From assembly GCA_021234155.1 (NCBI GenBank), contig JAJEKV010000009.1, positions 8,626,546 through 8,690,545 of the forward strand: a stretch of 64,000 bases of DNA. The letters run 5' to 3'. The position numbers were made by a program, and so were the translations under genes. The DNA comes from Isoetes taiwanensis (taxonomy: Eukaryota; Streptophyta; Lycopodiopsida; Isoetales; Isoetaceae). Shown here piece by piece: positions 1 to 12,343 of the stretch. Numbering within the stretch: the stretch's first letter is position 1; the number at the start of each line of letters is the position of its first letter. The notes below the pieces were generated by a model. The model was not told the origin of the DNA. It ran no database searches and saw only the letters and a list, made by a program, of their open reading frames with translations.

Positions 1-2353
1 AAGTTTCTCAAGTTTGTGGTGTCTAAAACATAAGATGCAGTGAGGTTTCTATCTTCTCTTCTTCCTCTTCTTAGCCTGTAGTTTGCAGAGCCTTGCACAA
101 AATGAATTTCATCCATGATAAATTTGAAAAAAATGTTCTCTATATTCCTTGCAAAACGACGATCTATATTCAAGAGTTCCCATTCACAAATTTGCTTATA
201 TGTAAACTTCTCTGCAATTTGTGGAGGTCTTTTCTTTCCTCCAAATAGAGTTGGAAAACAAGATTCCTCTACATTTGAAACCATAAAGAAACCCATTGGA
301 TGGTTTCCTTCTCCAGGAGCTACAATTACCTTTTGATCTTGAAAATCCTGGATATGTTGAGCGCTTAAGAAGTTTTGCACTAATGTGTTACCTTGATGTT
401 CCAAATATAATTCGTCAATTCCTAAGTTTTCGGTATTCACATTTGTGTATCGATTTGGATGATCAATAGTTGATAGCCACTTCTCGTTTATTTGAATACC
501 TGATTCTTTATATAAATCTTCATCTTTTAATTCATAAAGTGCATTCATAACATGGCGTGGTCTGATAGAACCTTCCATATACGCATTTGTATCACTTATT
601 CTTCGTCTCAACTCAAGTCTAATAGTTGCATCTTCATCAAGAAATCTAGGAAGTGAATCTTGGGTCGTCTTAATGTTTGAAGCAACGTGTACAACAACAC
701 CTTTGATACGATGTTGCCCTATGCCTGCTTGTGAAATAGATATTTGTGCAAAGGGTATTCTCAATGATATTAACCTTTCTTCTAGTGGATGCAACATAAG
801 AACAGTTGGTGGTACAACATTCAATTCAATATTCTCAGGACTATAGAAGTTGCCTTTATTATAGCATTGCTTGCAAGATGTATTATCGCTCCCTTTATAC
901 CAAACTTTGTTCAGTACATTGCTAAGGTTCTTGAAATGTGTCTTTTGTTTCATCATCTGGTAAGAGAATCTTAACCTCTTGCAAGAAAGACAGGGAATTA
1001 TTGGAATATCAGCAGACGCCTCTTCAAAAACATAGATGCCATTAATACAAATGTCTCCAATATCAGTGTCTACATGGTTACCATCATCGACATTGTGTAA
1101 AGAATCGACTTGAATGGTGCTAATATTGCTTGCAAATATACCATTGTCCTGTAATCTTAGTAATTTTGATCGATTTGATTGATCAGCGGTGGATAGTTGT
1201 ATATCACATTGTGACAAATGTTTTGAACGTGCTCTTTTCTTCCAAGAAGTTGAAGCAATACTGTCTTCTTTAGTGACGTTGAGCTCTATATTATTCATGG
1301 AGCTTGAACAAACGTTTTGATGAGAAATAGCGTCCACGAATTGTACACAACTTTGTAACCTACAAAACCATTAAATATTATAAAATTTGTGCTAAGAAAG
1401 TGGAGCAACATAATAAGTGTTAAACCTAAGAAATATTGTACGTGCATTAGAGTTTCATTTAAAGCATACCTGTTATGTTTGTTTGCCTCTACACTATGTT
1501 GTTCATCACCACGTTGTTGTTCATGGACATGGAACAAAGTTCCACATTGACACCACCATTGACACCACCAAGAGCATTTATAGATGGTACAACACCTTCA
1601 TTGTTTTGAACCGAGCCTTCAAAATCATGAATACCATTAATAGAAAAGTTTTCAATATCAGCATCGAGATGGTTACCATCATTCGTGTTATGTATAGAAT
1701 GGACTTCAATAGTGCTAGTATTACTTGCAAATTCATAAATGTTGCGTGTACTTGACAACGTTGATGGATGTGATTGATCAGAGCTGGGCAGTTGAATATG
1801 ACATTGTGAAGAATGTTTTGAACGTGCTCTCCTCTTCCAAGAACTTGATGCAATATCGTCTTCTGTACTCATATTGAGCTCAATATTATTGATGGATCTT
1901 GGACAAACATTTTGATCATGAGTAGGATCCATGAAGTTTACATGGTCTTGCAAGCTGCAAAAGTATTAAACATTGCAAAGTGTGTGAAATCATGAATAGC
2001 ATCCATGAAGTTTACATGGTCTTGAAAGCTGCAAAAGTATTAAATATTGCATACCTGTTATGTGTATTTCTATCCACAACATGTTGTTCAGCACATTGGT
2101 GAACGTTCATATCAACATTCATGTCATGAATACCATTTGGTGATGCTACAAGAGGATGTTGAACAATGTCGAGAGTGTTATCAAGTAAGCCATTTTCTTC
2201 AAGTCTAGAAACTTTAGCCAAGATTGCTCTAATAGAATATTCATAATTTGGATGTGAATCTACGAAATGCTTTGCACGTGCTTTCGTTGATCCAACTCTA
2301 TTTCTATTCCAAAATTGTATTAATGTTTCTTGTTCATGCAATGTCCAAGCCAT
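1..2353 (-). CDS. Helitron-type replication protein gene, 5' part, runs off the window
   Basis: Three exons can be modelled on the minus strand: 2353-2055, 1954-1470 and 1359-1. Donors read GTATGC and acceptors TTTTGCAG and TTTTGTAG, and both junctions keep the same codon phase. Exon 1 starts MAWTLHEQETLIQFWN and looks like a SANT/Myb-type helix-turn-helix. Exon 3 is open to the edge and carries a cysteine-pair segment (CLSCKRLRF, CKQCYNKGNFYSPENIELN), then PPTVLMLHPLEERLISLRIP, then APGEGNHPMGFF and FPTLFGGKKRP. These are hallmarks of the N-terminal part (DUF6570-like region, then Helitron-like N domain) of Helitron RepHel proteins. HUH nuclease and helicase would lie beyond the left edge. 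The end of exon 2 needs a one-base frame change near 1530 to match the end of exon 1, so the gene may already be damaged. The N-terminus resembles animal-type Helitrons more than the usual plant form; this is a judgement from memory of the family. Confidence 0.7.
1030..1954 (-). repeat. Duplicated exon module inside the Helitron gene
   Basis: The segment 1954-1640 and the segment 1359-1030 (read on the minus strand) encode the same kind of peptide: LQDHVNFMDPTHDQNVC against LQSCVQFVDAISHQNVC, then NNIELN, SWKxRARSKH, DQS, FASN, STI, DDGNH or NDGNH, and INGI. The splice acceptor and the leading codon phase are shared, so an exon with part of its intron was duplicated in tandem. The copies have since diverged to roughly two thirds identity at protein level. 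Confidence 0.75.
1925..2052. repeat. Short tandem duplication over an intron/exon edge
   Basis: About 50 bp containing atccatgaagtttacatggt and the acceptor-side cTGCAAAAGTATTAAA occur twice, at about 1929-1976 and 2004-2050, with a few mismatches. The right copy lies inside the modelled first intron and gives a decoy acceptor only about 25 nt from the exon 1 donor. Confidence 0.7.
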
Positions 2354-2359
2354 TATCTC

Positions 2360-3840
2360 AATATAGCAACACCTCTGGACAAAGCACACATTACAATTTG
2401 AACCGTTGAGCTATATTTCTTTAAACTAAATAAAGTAAGACAATGTATAATTGCGCAAGGCTTACCAATGAAAGTTACGTCAAATTGGTAATTCTCCAAA
2501 TTACTCTTATTGTCTAGTTTGCAATATGACATACCTACTTTGTGAAAGCTGCAAAAATGGAACAAAACAAATACATCATTTACCAAAAATGACGATGTAA
2601 TAAAAAAAAATAATACACAAAACCTCATTAAATATATATTTTATTATGCAAGTATTATTGGACAACGACGATAATTTCCTGACTAGAGAACAAATATTAC
2701 TTCTTTTCCCTTATCTATGGCACGCAAATTATGTTCAGATAATATTGTGCAAAGGAAATAACTTTGAATCCACAAGGTCGTTTCCTTACTTGTTTGTTCC
2801 ATCACAAATACCGCAAGCATCAATATTCCCACTGTTGCAGCACCATCCATTCTGCAATATATAGCATACAACTAATACAATATTCTTGGGCCCAAGGACG
2901 TATTACACGGAAAAAAATGCCATAATTTTCCATGCAGACAAAAAGAAATTATTGAGGTCTCCAGGCGAATTTATTGAATTCTCCAGGTGGATCAGAAAGA
3001 GGTCAATTATATCAGAATATGATAAATAATAACTGGGGGTAGAACAATATGTTTGCAGGACCTGAAGGAGAAGCAAAATGCCCGAGAAGCTACTCAACCC
3101 CGGGGGATTCACCTAGATACATTATGGATATGCCATCTGCGTTACTAGGGTAGCAAGAAAACCCATAGTATACGGTCCAAAAGAACTAGAAAAATACCCA
3201 TATCGAAAATGTACAGGCTTAAAATATTGCAAAATATGATAAACACTTCCCCTTTCCATATATTTTCGTACGAAAGCTCTCCAAAAATAACCCATTTTTT
3301 ATAACTCAGATGGTTCATACGGGATTTCAAGGTGAATCCCCCTTGTACTCAACCAGACCTTAGATACTCTAGAGGAAGCAATAAAGTTGCAACAACATGC
3401 ATTCATGTGCTCAGCACGAGAAATAAGCACTAATGACCTGTTTTAGCAATTTTTAAACGAATTCATCTAAATTGGTAGGAGCAATATGATGAAGCTGTAG
3501 CCAATAAGAAAGAAGGTGCAGAGGACATTAAAAATGAATAATATAGTAATGATATTTTCTCTATGTCGTGTCTCCTCCCCTCATCCCAATTCTTGTATTT
3601 CCTAACATGAGATGGACACCCCCTGTTCTTTGCCCGTAACACCTCCCCTCATCCCAATTCTTGCATTTCCTAACATGAGATGGGCACCCCTGAGTTGCTG
3701 CCCAGAATTTCAAATCCAACGACCTGATCATCTTTCTCTAAGAGAATTGTGCGTCGTGAGAATAAGATGCATGGCGCTTTACTTAATCTCCCATTAACGT
3801 GTAGAAAAAAAAGGAATGTAAAGTGTGAAGTGTATAGTCA
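2360..3840. other. No gene seen
   Basis: AT-rich sequence upstream of the Helitron gene. The open frames here are short and show no family motif. The start (2360-2640) may hold the promoter of the minus-strand Helitron gene, but no clear TATA box could be fixed. Confidence 0.5.
3574..3690. repeat. Two-copy tandem repeat, 68-bp period
   Basis: The block beginning cctcccctcatcccaattct and ending in gagatgg-acacccc occurs at 3574-3621 and again at 3642-3690 with three or fewer differences. Confidence 0.85.
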
Positions 3841-3841
3841 C

Positions 3842-4200
3842 ATGTGATGAGAAATAGAATCATACATCCAAATTTTGTTGTTCATGGGATATCCAATGAA
3901 CATGCATTTCATAGGCCTATTAGACAATTTTCCTGCTTTCTTCAATTTTTCCATAGGAATAGCAACATATGCTAAATAACCTGGGTTTGGTTCCTAAAAA
4001 TGCTTGGTAAGGTCTCATGTTATTTAGTGTTACTGTAGGAGCTCGATTTGCCACATATGCTGCTGTTTGTAATGCTTCTCCCCAAAACTTGAGGTTAACA
4101 TGCTGATGAGCCAGCATTGATCTCATAAGATTCTGCAAAGATCGATGCCTCCGTTTAGCCACTACATTTTGAGCATGAGCATATGGAACAGTCAATTCCA
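3842..4200 (-). pseudogene. Copia-type integrase relic (Ty1/copia retrotransposon)
   Basis: On the minus strand the peptide reads ELTVPYAHAQNVVAKRRHRS, then SLQNLMRSMLAH, FWGEALQTAAYVANRAPT, and after a frame change near 3985 GYLAYVAIP and KCMFIGYP. This is the C-terminal half of the Ty1/copia integrase core, ending in the region that normally reads KCxFxGY. The catalytic glutamate motif, usually ExxN near GVAER, reads VVAKRRHR here, so the active-site Glu is replaced by Lys. The frame ends in TGA at about 3842. No RT, RNase H or LTR could be recognised next to it, so it is an isolated dead fragment. Confidence 0.8.
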
Positions 4201-4548
4201 GAAAAAACGGATAGATAAGCCGGAGTGTTAACAAGTTAATACTATTACGTTCTAAAACCTTGTTCCTCCGTGGAAAAGAAAATGACTCATAAGGAATAAG
4301 ATTGTCCGAAAAGTATATTGATGATCATAATGCCCAAAATCCTGCTCTATAGCTATCGTAACCGTTGGTGAAGGAAAATAATGATATGGTAGATGGCGTT
4401 CCTTCATAACTTCAATATTTTCTAATTCCACATGGGCAATCCTTCATTAAACGTTGCAATTGATAATAAGGCAACTTAGATTCACCTCTGGACACATGGT
4501 CTGATCTCTGATCAGACATATGAAGGGTTGTTGAAGTCCTGTGAGTGG

Positions 4549-5375
4549 GTGTCCATGTCTTCCATAGACTGCAACGAATTGGGGTTCTCCAAGCTAGGTA
4601 AGGTAAAATGTTTTAAACAAACTCTATTGTTGAGAACATGAATTGGGGTTCTCCAGCTTCACAATAAATTGTACTATTATTATCTGGTACTCTTGGAGAT
4701 TTGGCGTAATTGTGGAAAAGTTTAAAATTGCTCTAGATCGCTACTTTACTTTCTGGTGGTTTGGTGTGGGCAACGCACCATTTTTCATCAAGTGAAGCTC
4801 CAAACTAATATAGGTCTGATGGAGGTTTTACAATGTTAGTTTCTAGGGTGACAAATTCGTGTTACCTACTCTATGTTTCTGCAGGTTGTGCATTGTCTTC
4901 CTTACCTTCAGCTGTGTTGGTTATGCTATTTCAACATGACCACCACATACTTCATCAGTAACAGTTACAAGGAATCGAACAAATAACAGAGCTTTGCATT
5001 TCTGGCTCAGTGTTGTAACATAGTCTTTTGAAGTGAGGCCATGAGTGTTGCCAAATTCTAAAAAGAAAAAGGACGACCCAATGAAGAAATGAAAAGAAGG
5101 ATTATTCTGACAAACCACTGAGCTTTTGTCAATCAACAAAAGCCTATACATCGTGTCCATGTCTTCCATAGACTGCACCGAATTGGGGTTCTCCAAGCTA
5201 GGTAAGGTAAAATGTTTCAAACAAACTCTATTGCTCAGGACACGAATTGGGCTTCTCCAGCTTCGTGATAAATTGTACTGCTATTATCTTGTACTCTTCC
5301 AAATTTGGTAGAATTGTGGAAAAGTTTAAAATTGCTCTAGACTGCTACTTTGCTTTGTGGTTTGGTGTGGGCAAG
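4549..5375. repeat. Direct repeat pair of about 225 bp
   Basis: The sequence gtgtccatgtcttccataga through ggtttggtgtgggcaa occurs at 4549-4774 and at 5153-5375 with about 90 percent identity, 604 bp apart. The unit itself contains gaattgggnttctccagctt-like text twice. The sequence between the copies is not repeated. It may be an old LTR or satellite-type unit, but no TG..CA ends with target duplications were found. Confidence 0.75.
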
Positions 5376-6987
5376 GGGTTGGATGGGAATTTGTGGAGAG
5401 AGTCAAGAAAGGAAAAGATGGAATGTTTGTGGTGGCTTATAGCTTAATTCAAGTTATTTTTAATATCAAGGTGGGAATGCAACAACACTGCCATAGTCGA
5501 AACTTTCGTGACTTAAATGAGACACTTGAAAATATAGTTTCACAATGGAAAAAAGAGAATCCATCCAGAGCCTATTTTATAATCTATTACCACCTGAGTT
5601 TGTGTAACATCTATAACAAATTCTGATCGTATTGAACTCATCAGAACTGTGTACAAATTCTGATCATTGCATAATAAGTTTGTATACCACTGAAACAAAT
5701 TATGATCTGAATAGGGACTGAAAGCAACCTTCTTTATGCCGTGGTCGTCATGCAATTTTGCCCAGAGCATAGCGCTAACCCTAAAGCTAAACGTAATGTA
5801 ATATCCCACGATCTATTGAATTCAAACACCTTAGGAGCCGGTGTCCACTATGGTCTACTTGTGTGCGGACATGGAAAAATGGTCGCATGCTTGGTGGATT
5901 GATTAGAAAGTTAATTGTGCATGCTTATGCCTCACCTCAATGTGCAAGAACAATGGCTAGCATATTGCTTAACATTGCATGCCTTTTATCGAATCTGGCT
6001 GAATGGGCTCCACATCCTCTACATTTCTGTATGTAGAAGTAAAATCAATGCCTTTTTCAAGAACTGGCTGAATCAGCTTCAGATTAGAATCCTTATTATT
6101 GAAGTTGCCTATTGCTGCCAAGCTTTTACAGGTTGCATATAAGCAGGGAACATGGTGCACAAGCAAAAAATTGCTTTTAACGCTTCATAAGGAGTTGAGT
6201 CATCCTGAAATGTGCCTGCAAGTTTAAGCCCTAAAAATTCAAACAAAAGGAAGAATGGCAGGCTTACTACAGGCTGTCACACATCAAAGTAAGGAGACTG
6301 GATTTCACACAAGCAACGTGAAATCCACTCTCAATAGGATCCTTCAGTGAAGCAACGAGATGCATGGTGCAGGATCCTGAAAGGTATTTAAGAAAGAAGT
6401 AACAATGCAAAGGTAGAATAGCATTTGATCAAATTCATACAGTAAAGCTTATGAACAAAGCATTTCAGACATTCGATTTATCAAATGACATTCGATTTAT
6501 CAAATGCGAAGAACAATAAAAATGCAGAGAACAATGACATACCTGTAACTGCATCTGCCTTTTCCATCTGCGCATCTGCGCAATGCCCATGTTTAGCAGA
6601 TGATTAGCACAGATATTTAAAGTTCAATCTAGAAAACGTGAAGGGATTACAAATCCTTTTCTATAAATACATTCCAATAAAAATAAAAAACCCAAAGATA
6701 AATTCTAAAAAAAGGAATCTCTAGCCCAAAGGTTAAAAAAACCAATAGTTTTTCACAAAAAAAAACGAGTTTCCGATCGCCGGAAAAATAATTTGGCGTC
6801 CAAAACACAGAAAACCTTAGCGTATATTCATACGCAAAAAAACCAAAAAGTTTTTCACCGCCGGAAAAACAATCAGTAATGACGGCCGCCAGATTATCAG
6901 ATATACCCCTGATATGCCAGAATATGCCAAAACCAACCCTCCCCCTAACGAATTGCCCCCTTAACAGGGGCAATCCAAAAAAAGGGG
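5376..6987. other. No gene seen
   Basis: Open frames of 60-127 codons here lack recognisable motifs and have low-complexity composition. A 20-bp unit (cattcgatttatcaaatgac) is tandemly doubled near 6471-6510. From 6640 to 6987 the sequence is rich in A-runs and GCCGG-containing stretches with no coding signal. Confidence 0.5.
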
Positions 6988-7190
6988 CCCCTTCAGAGCC
7001 TTGGGAATTGTGTAGGGATGTTATATACATCTCTACACGTGCTCGTGCCTAAGACAATGTAGCCTTAAAGACCACTTGTAGCTGCACTGCACTATCCTAT
7101 CCATTGCCATGGCACCTATATTGGCATATATTTGAAAATGTAGCACACAAACATGTAGTTTGAATATCTAGCATAATCTTTAATATCCTA
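6988..7190. repeat. Dispersed repeat, copy 1 of 2 (about 200 bp)
   Basis: From cccttcagagccttgggaat to tttaatatccta this block is about 90 percent identical to 12938-13138, in the same orientation. The second copy ends exactly where the GC palindrome at 13139 begins, which suggests that position is an element border. No coding potential. Confidence 0.85.
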
Positions 7191-10100
7191 TATCCTCTAT
7201 ATTTTTGGAAACATATAGGGTATATCGTAACATCCTCTATATCGTTAAAGACATAAGGTAGCAACTAAAATAGCACATTGATACTACAACATAGATGGTG
7301 AAGCTTCAAATGTAGAACAATTTTCTTTGCTTTGGAACATGAAACATCAAATTAGATGTAGCATAAACGCTTATCATAAATTGCCTGTAACATAAAAAGC
7401 TTGCCTTTAATTTGACAATAAAGTATCTTACAACAAGAATATTCTGTAATTGCAAAAGTGGATAATAACTATTGAAATTATTGTCTTACATACTTTCCTG
7501 TGACATATAGACTAGGTGTATGGCACGATTAATTATGAGCACAAAGTGTGAATCTATGATGTTGATGCCTCGTTCATCCAGAAGCTTTGTGTGTACAAGC
7601 TTCTAGTGTTGTATGTGCTTGTAAGCATACAACTAGTTCTCTTTCATTTGGTAAATCATCATAACCCTTTCATGCCTTCTCATCAGATTCATAGGCACAT
7701 TGAAGTCTCACAAATTCATTAGCTGAAAGCACAACAAAAGAATGCAACAAAAGGATGTCCCATTCATCAGCACCAATATCTGTTTGAATATGCAGACTAG
7801 GTTTGTTACATAACTATTCTAACAATGTTAATCATCAAGAAACCATTCATTTACCTGCAATAGGCCCATGAAGAATGCATGGTGATCATGAGATAACTAA
7901 CTTTGCTCAATTTGCTCTTTGATGGCAGTAGTCTTTCCAAATTGCAAACAAAGAGTTAAATGGTTTTATCTTAACGACATGAGAATAGGTTGAGCTTGTT
8001 TTCTGGAGAAAAAACTTCTTACAGTTTTGGAGAGACCTTGTTTTTAAATAACTCCACGGCTTCATTTTTTAGCAAGAATGAAGCTTGTTAAGCAGTTACT
8101 AAATGCAAAAATTGCCAATCTTTACAATACAAGAAAATTAACTAAAGATTAAGCATACACTGAGTATGATGAGATGACCACAAAAAACCATCTTTACCTC
8201 CAACGTTACAGGGTGTTTTTTTGCTCGTGGTGTACAAAAAAACGAAATTCAAGCACTAAATCAGCACCTTCATAGGTAACATGTGTGATCAGGGCTTCAC
8301 ATTACCAATATGCTCATTATGCTATACATAACTAAAGAACATCCCAATATTTTTTGAAGGACAATGAAGGGCAAGGGAAGGGCAATGAAGGGTAGCTTGA
8401 AGGGCAATCAGCACTAAACTAGCACCTGTGTCGCGACATGCTAAAGTGTACATCACTAGTAAAAAAAGACCCTACACCAGAGGCTTCGTTAGGCTTTTCG
8501 ATTTCTACAATCTGGGCTTTGACACCGAAATCCAACCCAAGAATGAGGTAGAGGTCTTCTTTCATGCCCTAAAAAGGGACCTTGCAGACATCTGCGTTAG
8601 GGTAATCCAACCTAGAAACCGAATCGAGACTTGAGAGAATAAGTTGTCGTAAGAGTGATACGATGTGGTCCAGAGCATCTCCAAACTCAAACAAAAAAGC
8701 CAGGTTTTGAAACCCTAAATGGGCCTTGAGCATTGCATGCTCAGTTTTATTTGAAAAAATAGTTCCATAATTTAAAAAGACAAAATGAAGCAGCACATAA
8801 AACCAAAGATCTCTCTTTCTTTTTAAATCAATGGCCAAAAAAAGGTGCACTCTAAAAATACTATTTAGTACAGTCAGACAAATACATCAACGAAATCATA
8901 ACAAAACCATATTGAAAAGCGTACAAAAAACACAAAGACAACCCCCAGTTATTATGCTACGTATTCAGCTCCCATGGTTCAAACCAAGTATCAATTAATG
9001 ATAGATCTATGGGAGACTAAAATGATGCATGTGGAACATTTATAATATTAGTCTCCTATGCTGGAGTAAGTACATAATGCTTTAGGTTTTTGTTTCAGGA
9101 GCATTTTCTCGTGCTTATACAGCTAGATGAGATATTTACACCTTGCAATATTCACTTTTGATTAGTAAACTTTTCCTTTTTCTTCAAAAAAAGGTGTTGG
9201 AGGTTTCCAATCATTAATATTCGGTTGTCTTGGCCATTTCGCTAGGCCAGATAATGAAGGGGATTGCGATTGAGTCCATGGGTGACTTAAGTTTACTATG
9301 GAAGAAGTAATTCTTTCTCGCAAGGGATTTCGCCCTGAATAAAGGGACGAGCAGTAAAGCCGCAAATGGCACCTTGCGAGCCTTTTTTGCAACAAAATCT
9401 CTTGTTTGCATGAATTCTCCAACAAGAAAATAAAAGGGTGAGAAAAAAAACTAGTTGAGCACTCTCGATAAAAGTCTTCGCTTTGTAAAAATGCCTTGAA
9501 AATGGCTGAAACTTCGAGGTTCCATTTTTCTGATGCCATTTGAAACTTAGATGGGCATGGTGATATTGTGATGCTGCTTGTGCTATATACAGTTGCCCGC
9601 CATATACATTGAAGGACTCCTCCCCACCAACGGCTCCTCGTCACATGGGCCCTTCGTCTAACTCATGTCTGGAATGGCCAGACAGTCAAATAGAACATAC
9701 GGAGGTGTCATTCCATCCCTTGTTCTACGGGCTCCTACATCAGTGGAAGAAAACAATACTACTATAAGCACTAACATAACATAAATAGTGGTACTACTTC
9801 GAAGGGTAGCACTGATCCATCTAATCATAACAATGACTAGAACAACATCTATACATGTTGACATCATTATGGAAGCTATTACTCCGCTCAGACTCAAAGT
9901 GGAAGTTGACTGACGGTAAGGTCTCCAGGTAGTTCACAACGACTTGGGCTGGCAATAGACAATGGCTAGGATTGACCACTCCATCTGCCCCTCCTATGCA
10001 CACTTTTTAGATAGGTTGAAATAGGTTCTGTAAACATTTGGATGCTTTGGCAAGTTGGTTATGCCGCAGTGAGTAAGGATGTTATCTTGTATCTTTCTAA

Positions 10101-10560
10101 GGATGATAGAGTTGTATGCCTCAAAATTGAAAAAAAAAAAAAAAACTTTTATTATTGGTTATAGTGAAATTAATGTTCAAGCAAATGTGTCAAAACCTAC
10201 ACCAAAAGAGGACAACAAAACATCGGACAAACCTTCAAACAACTAAAGTCATGCCCTTCAAAGGGGACAACTAAATTAGATATCTCTGACTAAGGCATGA
10301 GGTAAGAGTGCTACTATCTATGCATAATGCAAACCTTCATGAGTTTTTGTATCAATCCCGTTTGTAACATACATGATAATATTTCTTCCTAGAATCGAGT
10401 AATAGAATGTACAATTTGCTCTGTAGAATATTCTTAAGGCACATGATGATACGAAATTATGAGCTCAAAAACATTCATCTACACACGTGAAACTTGATTT
10501 GAGAGACCTTCGATATATGTAGAGCATTTATATTTTTAAGTGCCCACGATTGGCTCAGGA
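7191..10560. other. No gene seen
   Basis: Mostly AT-rich sequence without supported genes. Features noted are a gaagggcaa-rich purine stretch at about 8355-8410, an A-run of 17 at about 10129, and a 160-codon open frame at 9162-9644 on the minus strand that matches no family I recognise. Confidence 0.5.
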
Positions 10561-10572
10561 TAGTCTTACCCT

Positions 10573-11185
10573 AGTTTCGGGGATCCTGGAAATGAAAATA
10601 CCGGCCTCCAGTATCCCCACCAGTTTAGAACAGAATCCGTTCGGGGCCCCTCCATTCTATCATACTAACACACGTGAGGGACCCTGCTTAATTCTCGGTC
10701 GTCCGGTGTCACAATGCATCCGGGCCGTCCGTTCCCCGCCTCCAATATCACCAAAAAGGCTATCCAGTTATCTCGGCCTCCAGAATCACCAACATGACAT
10801 CCCGGCCTCTGGGATCCCCAGGTCGTGGCCGATAACGATGCCGAAATCAGCCCCCGTGATCCCGACATCCAGGATCACATCTCATAGAAGTGATTTTCTC
10901 CTCTGGGATCACACACAGACGGCTATATCGACCATCTGATATCGACCAGTTTATCCCCTCCTCCGAGATCACCACCCCAGTCGATGCTGCCCTTCGAGAT
11001 TCCTGGCAACAATATTGCGATGATCGTGACCTCTGGAATCACCATTGCATGCTGATAATGGGAACAATTTCAACCAATGGGAGGATCCCCGCCTCTGAAA
11101 TCCCTGAAAGGATAATCTTCATCGTCAATAGGCGAGTCTGAAGCAATCGTGGCCATCCATATCCAGCATCTGGGATCCCCACCTA
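10573..11185. repeat. Field of a degenerate 16-bp motif, about 12 copies
   Basis: A motif close to GCCTCYGRGATCMCCA recurs at irregular spacing of about 30-60 bp. Examples lie near 10604, 10737, 10774, 10803, 10898, 10957, 11027, 11088 and 11163. Local GC content is clearly higher than in the flanks. Spacing is not constant and spacers do not repeat, so it is neither a simple tandem array nor a CRISPR. A 129-codon open frame (10550-10939, plus) crosses it but looks like a by-product. Confidence 0.6.
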
Positions 11186-11454
11186 CCCCAACACATCTTG
11201 ACCGTTCAAGTGGTGACATCGCAGTCCGTCATTTGAATTAATGACTACGGCGAATAAAGACCAACTCTTTACCATATGCTGTCCACTCATGGTGATGCCG
11301 AAGGTGGAAAAACTGTCATCAGACTCAATCATACAACATTCAATAGGGAGTGGCCACGTCCGTAGCGGAGATTCTGGAGGGAGGGAATAGAATTTAGCAA
11401 TTGCTAAGTCCGAACTCTACTCGCCAGATTACTTTGCCCTTTCCGACTGTCTCT

Positions 11455-12343
11455 GAGCGAATCCACCGGTGCCATCGTTGCTGTTGCATCCGATAATAGT
11501 TTAAGGTAGAAATCTCTGTAAACGCCCTCAGAAACTCTATGTTTACTGCATTTAAAGCTTCTTTTAACTCTTTACATTGTTTTCCAGATGGAGGAGTCGA
11601 TTAACCTGAGATCAGCTTAAATATATCGATAAACGAGAATTGAAATGGGTATTTGGAAGAAACTCTGCCTTCGGGTTGCCGGACTACTCCAGAGACATCG
11701 GTGAAATTGAATCTGACACCGAGGTTCAATCCCCTTCCAAGAAAAAATTGAGGGCTGAAACAAGAGGTAAAGAAGGTTCCTCTGTTCTAACTCCAGTTAA
11801 AAAACCAATTTGGTTCTGTCGATGGTCGGTTGGAGGGGGATCAGGAGATGAAGAATAATGTAGATGATGGTGGAAGAGGGGTCACTGGGGTTACTGTATC
11901 TGAGTGGAAAGGGCCAGATTGCTGCCTGAATCCATCGGTGCCATCATTATTATTGCATCCGAGTGATAGTTTAAGATAGAAATCTCTGCACACGCCCTCA
12001 GAAACTCTACTTTTACTGTATTTAAAGCTTATTTTAACTCTTTACATTTTTTTCAAGATGGAGGAGTCGATTAACCTGGAGCTTAGCCTAAATACGTCGA
12101 TAAATGAGAGTTGGAATAGGTATTTATGAAGTTGGACTACTTCTGAGACATCGGTGAGATTGAATCTGACACCAAGGTTCAATCCCCTTCCAAGAAAAAA
12201 TTGAGGGCTGAAGCAAGAGGTAAAGTGGGTTCCTGTATTTTACCCCAGTTAAAAAACCATCTGGTTCTGTCGATTGTCTGTTGGAAGGGGATCAGGAGGT
12301 GAAGAATAATGTAGATGATGGTGAAAGAGGGTCACTGGGGATG
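11455..12343. repeat. Tandem segmental duplication, about 480-bp period
   Basis: The segment 11455-11880 and the segment 11933-12343 share long matches: gccctcagaaactcta, atggaggagtcgattaacct, ttcaatccccttccaagaaa, and tgaagaataatgtagatgat. Identity is roughly 85 percent. Each copy holds a short start-like frame MEESINL and a second frame with ESDTxVQSPSKKKLRAE(T/A)RGK, so a small exon pair was duplicated. Both copies carry frame breaks. Confidence 0.8.

Noticed and set aside
6647-7030. 127-codon minus-strand frame as a gene
   Set aside because: Built on A/T-runs (poly-Phe/Lys rich) and overlaps the dispersed repeat at 6988; no family match.
9162-9644. 160-codon minus-strand frame as a gene
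   Set aside because: No motif, no splice or promoter context, composition like that of neighbouring non-coding DNA.
10573-11185. CRISPR-like array of short repeats
   Set aside because: Motif copies are degenerate and spacing varies from about 30 to 75 bp; plant nuclear context; no cas-like genes.
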